A DNA stretch of 45,414 nt. Source: Rubrobacter sp. (GTDB lineage: Bacteria > Actinomycetota > Rubrobacteria > Rubrobacterales > Rubrobacteraceae). Positions 40,588 through 45,414 of this stretch are shown here, in pieces. The stretch lies in contig JACDAR010000159.1 of the NCBI GenBank assembly GCA_013695335.1, positions 1 to 45,414 on the forward strand, written 5' to 3'. A model generated the notes under the pieces. The model was not told the DNA's origin and did not search any database. It saw only the letters and a program-made list of their open reading frames with translations. Made by a program: the position numbers and the translations under genes. Every line of letters starts with the position of its first letter. Within the stretch, counting starts at the first letter, position 1.

Positions 40588-41472
40588 ATGGTGGAAGGAT
40601 TCGAGGTAACTTCGGGGGAGTCTGGCGAGCGCCTGGATCGCCTGTCGGCCAGGCGGTTCGATGTCAGCCGCAACGTCGCGCAACGCCTGATCCGGAACGG
40701 CTCGTTGCGGGTTGACGGAATAGCGGTTTCACCTTCCTACCGCGTACAGGCGAACGACAGCATCGAGGCGGAGATACCCGACGATACGCCACAGCCGGAG
40801 GACATCCACGTCCCGATCCTCTTCGAAGACGAACACCTGATCGTGGTGGACAAGCCCGCCGGATTGGTAGTCCATCCAGGCGCGGGCAACCCCTCCGGTA
40901 CGCTGGTGAACGCTCTCCTCGAACTGGGAATCTCGGGCGGCGAAGATCCCACGCGGCCAGGCATCGTCCACCGCCTGGACCGCGACACGTCCGGGCTGAT
41001 GGTGGTGGCGAGGGGCGAGCCAGCCTACTCGGCGCTGGTCGAGATGCTATCTTCGCGGCGGGTTAGGAGGATTTACAGGGCGATCGTGGTCGGTCAAGGA
41101 CTTCCGACGACGGGCACCATCGACTCGCCTGTGGGCCGCGACCCGGATAATCCGACCCTCATGGCCGCAGGGGTTGGGAAGCGAGCCGTCACGCACTTCG
41201 AGACGTTGGGTGAAGCCGGGGGATATACGATGCTCCGGGTGCGGCTGGAAACGGGGAGGACGCATCAGATACGTGTCCACATGAGCGCCATCGGCCACCC
41301 GGTATACGCTGACCCGCTGTACGGGGATGCAGTCGAGGGCACGCGGCTGTGGCTGCACGCCGAGAGGCTGGCATTCCGGCATCCGGTGAGCGGTGATGAC
41401 GTGAAGTTCGAGGCAGAGATACCTGATGATCTGAAACGGTCAGCAAGTTCGCTCGGCTTCTTGACTGATTAG
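40588..41472 (+). CDS. rluD: RluD-type 23S rRNA pseudouridine synthase
   Basis: 294 aa. An N-terminal S4 RNA-binding domain (ERLDRLSARRFDVSRNVAQRLIRNGSLRVDG) precedes the catalytic domain: ILFEDEHLIVVDKPAGLVVHPG, PGIVHRLDRDTSGLMVVARG with the catalytic Asp (about 131), ALVEMLSSRRVRRIYRAIV, and the RTHQIRVHMSAIGHPVYADPLYG motif. Members modify 23S rRNA helix 69 (RluD) or related sites (RluB/C); RluD fits best by the S4 domain and sequence. It converges with the minus-strand operon, 17 bp away. Confidence 0.94.
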   Translation: MVEGFEVTSGESGERLDRLSARRFDVSRNVAQRLIRNGSLRVDGIAVSPSYRVQANDSIEAEIPDDTPQPEDIHVPILFEDEHLIVVDKPAGLVVHPGAGNPSGTLVNALLELGISGGEDPTRPGIVHRLDRDTSGLMVVARGEPAYSALVEMLSSRRVRRIYRAIVVGQGLPTTGTIDSPVGRDPDNPTLMAAGVGKRAVTHFETLGEAGGYTMLRVRLETGRTHQIRVHMSAIGHPVYADPLYGDAVEGTRLWLHAERLAFRHPVSGDDVKFEAEIPDDLKRSASSLGFLTD

Positions 41473-41486
41473 CTTCTCCGTAATCT

Positions 41487-41508
41487 CGTTCAGCGCATCA
41501 CGCGAACG
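41487..41508. terminator. Hairpin in the rluD/membrane-protein convergent junction
   Basis: CGTTC(a)GCG pairs with CGCGAACG over a 5-nt loop. It overlaps the stop codon of the minus-strand gene and lies 15 nt after rluD. There is no T-run on either strand, so a terminator role (bidirectional) is only possible. Confidence 0.25.
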
Positions 41509-41789
41509 AAATAGAACGTGAGCGTCGCAGTTCCGGCTCCGGCTAGCAGGAGGGTGGAGAGGCCGCCAACCGAGACGACAACCCCGGCGATGGGGGCTCC
41601 CGCGCCGGCTGCCACGCCCATCGCCACCTCGCCGAGGCCCTCCGTGCGGGGGTGCAGATCCTGCGTGACAGAAGCGGCGAGCAGCGCGCCCGCCGTCCCA
41701 CCAGCGGCGAGGCCGATACTGCCGATCGCTGTCGCGACCGCCAGTACGGCGAGCGTCCGGCGTCTGATCTCAGCTTCGTCTTGCTTCAT
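41490..41789 (-). CDS. Small Gly/Ala-rich membrane protein, 99 aa, unknown
   Basis: I start it at ATG 41789 rather than the track's 41927, because the upstream 46 residues overlap the NAT coding sequence and look like shadow translation. It has a short charged N-terminus (KQDEAEIRRRT), then two or three hydrophobic Gly/Ala-rich segments (LAVLAVATAIGSIGLAAGGTAGALLA; VAMGVAAGAGAPIAGVVVSVGG; LLLAGAGTATLTFYFV) and a basic end. No family recognised. The start overlaps the NAT 3' end by 20 nt, so it is the last gene of the minus-strand operon and may help the MFS exporter or sit with a membrane-associated enzyme; that is inference. Confidence 0.6.
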   Translation of the reverse strand: MKQDEAEIRRRTLAVLAVATAIGSIGLAAGGTAGALLAASVTQDLHPRTEGLGEVAMGVAAGAGAPIAGVVVSVGGLSTLLLAGAGTATLTFYFVRVMR

Positions 41790-42684
41790 CAGCGATGCTC
41801 GTTCTCTCTGCGGTGAGAATTTCTCGCAACTTTGTCTCATCTTCCGGTGCGAGCGTGATGTTGAAAGTTTCGCGGAGCGCCTGTATCGCTTCGTTCTCGG
41901 ATAAGCCTCGCTTATGCGACGTTCCATCTGGATATTTGGAGATGAAGGTGTTTCCGCCCAGCGTGTACCTGACGTTCGGCTTGACCATTACGGCTCTCGG
42001 CTGGGTTACGAACGGCGAGTCTGGATGGGTCGCCGTGTAATGGTTGTAGACCACGTAATCTATGAAACGCTGCGGTTCTTGTGTGAAGGAATAGAGGTCC
42101 ATCCAGCCTTCAGCCTCGGGAGAGCGCAGCCGCCACGAACCGTCATCCTGTTGCGCGAGGCCGTAGGTCCAGCCGCCCTGGCGCGAGACCGCGCCGTCCT
42201 CGAACGGGATCGGCTCCAGAAGCGTCGCCCCGAAACCGACATCCGCAAGCCACTCCGTTTCCCCAGCCTCGACGATCAGCAACATGTGGGTGCGGGCAGC
42301 CTGTACCCGGCCTGCCAGCCGCCTCACCTTGAACCCGAGACACTCCAGCAAGGCCGAAAACAGTAGGTTGTGCTCGAAGCAGTACCCGCCTCGCCCCTGG
42401 TGAACCAGCTTATCCTGCACATCATCCAGCCACAGGGAGATGCCGTGTTTCAGCACCACGTTCAGGTTCTCGAACGGGATGCTGTCTGCGTGGGCGCGGT
42501 GTAGTCTATGCAGCGTCTCCGCATCGGTGCGGAGGTCTCCGCTGTACCCCACGCGGGCAAGGTAAGAGTCTACGTCTAGCTTTCCAACGTCCCACTCGTT
42601 GCTTGATCCGCTGTTTTCGGAATGGATACGCCGATCTGAAGTGTTCACTTGAGAATCCTCCGGGTCGTCTCGAATGGTCTTCAT
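41770..42684 (-). CDS. nat: Arylamine N-acetyltransferase (NAT)
   Basis: 304 aa. NAT transfers an acyl group from acyl-CoA to arylamines, hydrazines or related amines. The catalytic triad is intact: Cys102 in GRGGYCFEHN, His133 in AARTHMLLIV and Asp148 in EWLADVGFG. The family core begins at DVDSYLARVGYSG; about 35 extra N-terminal residues (acidic, Ser-rich) precede it. It overlaps the quinone-oxidoreductase gene upstream by 4 nt (ATGA) and the small membrane gene downstream by 20 nt. In some bacteria NAT homologues tailor amide bonds in natural products, so detoxification is not the only option. Confidence 0.95.
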   Translation of the reverse strand: MKTIRDDPEDSQVNTSDRRIHSENSGSSNEWDVGKLDVDSYLARVGYSGDLRTDAETLHRLHRAHADSIPFENLNVVLKHGISLWLDDVQDKLVHQGRGGYCFEHNLLFSALLECLGFKVRRLAGRVQAARTHMLLIVEAGETEWLADVGFGATLLEPIPFEDGAVSRQGGWTYGLAQQDDGSWRLRSPEAEGWMDLYSFTQEPQRFIDYVVYNHYTATHPDSPFVTQPRAVMVKPNVRYTLGGNTFISKYPDGTSHKRGLSENEAIQALRETFNITLAPEDETKLREILTAERTSIADEARRS

Positions 42685-44066
42685 TTCCGCGCCAACCTGT
42701 CTGGTGCCTCGGTGGCGTCGCGGATGTTCGGGGTGAGGTTGTGAGGGTCTTGATCCGTATCGTCTATCCCAAAACCGACGATCCGCTCCGGGTAAACCCG
42801 GATGATCGTCATGTCAGGCTTATCTATTGCTTCAGCGTGGCCGCGGATTTCGAGGCATCTGACACGCCACGGATGGCGCGATGTGATGTCGTCCACGACG
42901 AACGCGGCCCGCCCGTTGGCCGCCACGTTGCGGAACTTGCGGCTCGATGCCATGTTGAAGCCCCGGATATCTATCGCCGCGACATCGGGGTTGTAATGAA
43001 AACCGACCGGGCTGACCTGAAGCGGGCCGTTCGGCTGGACAGTCGCGAGCCTTCCCAGAGTCTGTGACTCCAGGTAGTCGAGTTCTGCCCGCGTGAAAGG
43101 TGTTGGACGCTGCGTGACGAGGAGCGTCTTGCCTACGGTGTCGCGGGACTCTATGGCGGCGTGAGCTTCGGCAGCCTGCTCAAGTGGGAAGATCTGGCCG
43201 ACCACCGGTCGCAAATGGCTCTCCGCCGCATCCGAGAGCGCGGCCTCGGTGTGGGCACGCGCCTCCTCTGGTGTCGGCCGCCACAGGCCGATCTTCTTCA
43301 CGCCGCGTTCTTCAGCATCCTCATCCGAGATGCCTGCCCATTCGCCGCTCGCCATCCCGAAGCTGACCATACGGCCGCCGCGTTCGAGCAGCCCGAACGC
43401 TGACCTTCCGATCTCACCCCCAACCCCGTCAAAGACTACGTCAATGCCCGCGAAGGCTTCACTAATCTGATCCTCCCACCCGGATTGCAGGTAATCCACT
43501 GCAACATCCGCGCCCAACTCGCGCGCTCTGGCTACCTTCCGTTCGCCACCGGCGACGGCGGCAACCCTTGCCCCGGCGGATTTTGCGAGCTGGACGAGCA
43601 GGGAACCGAGTCCACCGGCGGCTGCTTCGACCAGTACGCGATCTCCTTCGCACAAAGATGCAACCTGCATCAGAGCCTTCGCCGTGCGCCCATCCGCGAG
43701 CAACGCAGTCGCGACATCGAGTCCCAGGTTCTCTGGAACCGGAACCAGGCTATCTGCATCCAGGGCGGCGAGGCTCGCGTACCCGCCAGACCCGCCCGTG
43801 ATGGCGATCACCCGTTTACCTATCAAAGATTCGTCAATATCCGGCCCGACTGAAACTACGGTGCCGCCGACGCCGTTGCCAGGGATCATGGGCAGCTTCG
43901 CCTCGAAAGGACCGAAACCATTCGCCCGAAACTGGGTGTCGATAAAGGTGATGTTGGCGTAGGCTACTTCGATCATCGCCTGCCCCGGTCCCGCCACGGG
44001 ATCCGGAGCGTCTCCAGCCACGAGTGCCTCGGGGCTGCCGAATTCCTCTAGCCATACGGCTTTCAT
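42681..44066 (-). CDS. Fusion: quinone oxidoreductase (MDR) + PPOX-class F420/flavin-dependent domain
   Basis: 461 aa. Residues 1-about 318 are a zinc-free medium-chain NADPH:quinone reductase (MKAVWLEEFGSPEAL, PMIPGNGVGGTVVSVG, GDRVLVEAAAGGLGSLLVQLAKSAGA, VVFDGVGGEIG, VGKTLLVTQ). Residues about 320-461 match PPOX proteins of the MSMEG_5819 type (YLESQTLGRLATVQPNGPLQVSPVGF, GFNMASSRKFRNVAANGRAAFVVDD, CLEIRGHAEAI, IRVYPERIVGFGID), a split-barrel fold that binds F420 or a flavin. A single frame with no stop or frameshift joins them. Such a fusion could pass reducing equivalents from NADPH to a second cofactor in one polypeptide. Overlaps both neighbours by 4 nt. Confidence 0.88.
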   Translation of the reverse strand: MKAVWLEEFGSPEALVAGDAPDPVAGPGQAMIEVAYANITFIDTQFRANGFGPFEAKLPMIPGNGVGGTVVSVGPDIDESLIGKRVIAITGGSGGYASLAALDADSLVPVPENLGLDVATALLADGRTAKALMQVASLCEGDRVLVEAAAGGLGSLLVQLAKSAGARVAAVAGGERKVARARELGADVAVDYLQSGWEDQISEAFAGIDVVFDGVGGEIGRSAFGLLERGGRMVSFGMASGEWAGISDEDAEERGVKKIGLWRPTPEEARAHTEAALSDAAESHLRPVVGQIFPLEQAAEAHAAIESRDTVGKTLLVTQRPTPFTRAELDYLESQTLGRLATVQPNGPLQVSPVGFHYNPDVAAIDIRGFNMASSRKFRNVAANGRAAFVVDDITSRHPWRVRCLEIRGHAEAIDKPDMTIIRVYPERIVGFGIDDTDQDPHNLTPNIRDATEAPDRLARK

Positions 44067-45400
44067 CTGGGATCACTTCCTTCTGGGTCGATGGTTCTCG
44101 TTTGTTTCGGGCTTTTCTCCTGGTCGAGGGGGTTGGAGATCTCATCCCGGTCGAGCCTGGGGATCAGGATCGCTGCCGCAGCCAGAAAACCGGGTACGAT
44201 CCCGGCTACTAGAAAGATGGGCGTCAAGCCGAACGCCGCACCAGCCGGACCAGCTATCGCCATCGAGACTGGCATCAAAGCCAGCGAGACGAAGAAATCC
44301 AGGCTCGAAACACGACCGCGCAGCCGGTCTGGAACCCGGCGTTGCAGGAGGGTTCCCCATATCACCGTCGCCGCCGAGAAGGTCGCGCCGACGACGAACA
44401 TGGCGGCGCAGATCACCCACAGCGAGCCCGCGAAACCAACGACAGCGAACGGCAGCGCCCCCAGTCCCCACAGAAAAATCATCGCGGTCAGATACCTGCG
44501 GGGCAGACGCCGGGCCGAGATTCCGAGTGCCCCAGCCGCTCCGCCAACCCCGAAGGCAGCGAGCGCGAGGCCATAATCCTCTGCGCCACCGCCGAGGTTG
44601 TCCCTGATTGCAAACGGCAGCAACACCTCCATAGGGCCGATGATGAGCAACACGATCAGGAGCGCAAACAGAAGCGTCGCCCACAACCAACTCGTTCTCC
44701 GCACGTAGCCGAAACCTTCGCGTAGGTCAGCGAAGACCGCCGCCGCGCCTGTTTCATCCGAGGCGATCCGAGGTTTCTGTTTTCGGACGTTCATCGCCAC
44801 GAGGCAGGAGGCGGAGATCAGGTACGTCACGCTTCCCGCGAGTATGGCGAGGCCGGGTGAGAGCGACGCGACCACGACGCCCCCGAGCACGGGTCCGGCT
44901 GCCTGCTGGGCGAGCGGGCGGAGCGTCCCTTCCAGGCCGTTAGCCGCAAGTAGTTCGTCCTCTGGGAGAAGGTGGGGCAGGAGCGCAGTATATGAGGGAA
45001 TAAAGAACGCCTCGCCGGCCCCTATCACCAACCCGCCAATCGCCAGGTGCCAGATCTCCAGCGCGCCCGTGAGCGAGAGTACGCCGAGGACTAGCAGGAC
45101 TGTCGCACGCGTGAGATCGGAGGCGAGCATGACGAGGCGTTGGGGCAGCCGGTCGGCGGCGACCCCGCCGAACAGCACGAAGGCGACGAGGCCGACGCCG
45201 AACAACGCGGTAACGAGCGAGAGTTCCGCTGGCCCGCCGCCAAGAGATATTACCTGCCACGCCAGGGCGACCAGCCACAGCCCGCTACCGGCAAGAGAAA
45301 TCGCGAGTCCAGTCCACAGCAGGCGGAAGTCGCGGTGCCGCAGCGGCATCAAGGGCCGCAGCGCTGCGCTCATCCGTCGCGGTGTCCGGCGGGAAGTCAA
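44063..45400 (-). CDS. MFS transporter, EntS/MFS_3-like drug or metabolite exporter (5' end near window edge)
   Basis: About 436-445 aa, 12 predicted helices. The N-terminus (PLRHRDFRLLWTGLAISLAGSGLWLVALAWQV), the loop GGVAADRLPQRLVMLASDLTRA, AFFIPSYTALLPHLLPEDELLAANGL and LLQRRVPDRLRGRVSSLDFFVS are typical of the EntS/MFS_3 exporter group. Starts at TTG 45400 or ATG 45373; the frame is open to the window edge, so a longer N-terminus cannot be excluded. It ends in a charged tail and overlaps the fusion gene by 4 nt (ATGA). It is the first visible gene of the operon, so the promoter probably lies outside the window. Confidence 0.9.
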   Translation of the reverse strand: MTSRRTPRRMSAALRPLMPLRHRDFRLLWTGLAISLAGSGLWLVALAWQVISLGGGPAELSLVTALFGVGLVAFVLFGGVAADRLPQRLVMLASDLTRATVLLVLGVLSLTGALEIWHLAIGGLVIGAGEAFFIPSYTALLPHLLPEDELLAANGLEGTLRPLAQQAAGPVLGGVVVASLSPGLAILAGSVTYLISASCLVAMNVRKQKPRIASDETGAAAVFADLREGFGYVRRTSWLWATLLFALLIVLLIIGPMEVLLPFAIRDNLGGGAEDYGLALAAFGVGGAAGALGISARRLPRRYLTAMIFLWGLGALPFAVVGFAGSLWVICAAMFVVGATFSAATVIWGTLLQRRVPDRLRGRVSSLDFFVSLALMPVSMAIAGPAGAAFGLTPIFLVAGIVPGFLAAAAILIPRLDRDEISNPLDQEKSPKQTRTIDPEGSDPR

Positions 45401-45414
45401 CCGGAATATCCCGT

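Noticed and set aside
41790-41927. N-terminal extension of the 145-aa minus-strand ORF
   Set aside because: It overlaps the NAT coding sequence and is rich in Arg/Ser as expected of a shadow frame; ATG 41789 fits a membrane protein start.
1-45414. CRISPR arrays, insertion sequences, prophage genes, rRNA
   Set aside because: No regularly spaced repeats, transposase or integrase motifs, phage structural genes or rRNA sequence were seen.

Overview
This is a gene-dense, high-GC bacterial chromosome segment of housekeeping genes. I see no insertion sequence, prophage, CRISPR array or rRNA. The order lepA-(insert)-hrcA-dnaJ-rsmE-HIT-yqeY-phoH-pgpH-ybeY-dgkA/PAP2-cdd-era-deoC-recO-dgt-ppc-dnaG, followed by a complete division and cell-wall (dcw) cluster ending in sepF-proC-yggT-divIVA, suggests a deep-branching actinobacterium. 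Rubrobacter or a relative is my best guess, from gene content and style only; no database search was possible. The cell envelope would be Gram-positive-like, with SepF and DivIVA and without Gram-negative outer-membrane genes.

Layout. (1) 1-1181: 3' end of lepA. (2) 1182-3310: a two-gene TetR-P450 unit with its own promoter and a pair of palindromic operators. (3) 3311-15784: a long co-directional run of chaperone control (hrcA, dnaJ), rRNA methylation (rsmE), HIT, YqeY, an unknown 97-aa protein, PhoH, a membrane HD phosphodiesterase, YbeY, a DgkA-PAP2 fusion, cytidine deaminase, Era, DeoC, RecO, a dGTPase-like HD protein and a GNAT. Many of these overlap by 1-20 nt. (4) 15801-18617: PEP carboxylase on the minus strand, divergent from dnaG (18702-20462). 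(5) 20501-20679: tRNA-Asn and a CAU-anticodon tRNA behind a near-consensus promoter. (6) 20680-21021: a 342-bp regulatory gap with a perfect 22-bp palindrome, a second inverted repeat, and a three-unit MraZ operator. (7) 21022-39591: mraZ, rsmH, ftsL-like, ftsI, murF, mraY, murD, ftsW, murG, murC, ftsQ, ftsA, ftsZ, pgeF (yfiH), yggS, sepF, proC, yggT, divIVA and yggU. murE and murB are not in the cluster. (8) 39614-41472: a DUF4268/PD-(D/E)XK-like protein and an RluD-type pseudouridine synthase. (9) 41490-45400, minus strand: a tightly overlapping four-gene operon of MFS exporter, quinone-oxidoreductase/PPOX fusion, arylamine N-acetyltransferase and a small membrane protein.

How the genes work together. 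The dcw block supplies lipid I/II synthesis (murF, mraY, murD, murG, murC), septal transpeptidation and glycosyltransfer (ftsI, ftsW), the divisome (ftsL-like, ftsQ, ftsA, ftsZ, sepF) and polar/septal organisation (divIVA). MraZ probably controls it through the repeats at 20987-21011. The phoH-ybeY-era-recO region is RNA/ribosome maturation and DNA repair, with a c-di-AMP-type phosphodiesterase and an undecaprenol kinase/phosphatase-like fusion that connects to the lipid carrier used by the dcw enzymes.

Most notable points. Three conserved genes (rsmE, ybeY, mraZ) have no ATG/GTG/TTG that covers their conserved N-terminus; mraZ and ybeY appear to start at CTG. The minus-strand operon at the right end is the best candidate for an undescribed metabolic or detoxification unit. 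FtsA and SepF occur together, murE is missing from the cluster, and a 12-bp exact inverted repeat related to sequence after lepA suggests a small dispersed repeat family.
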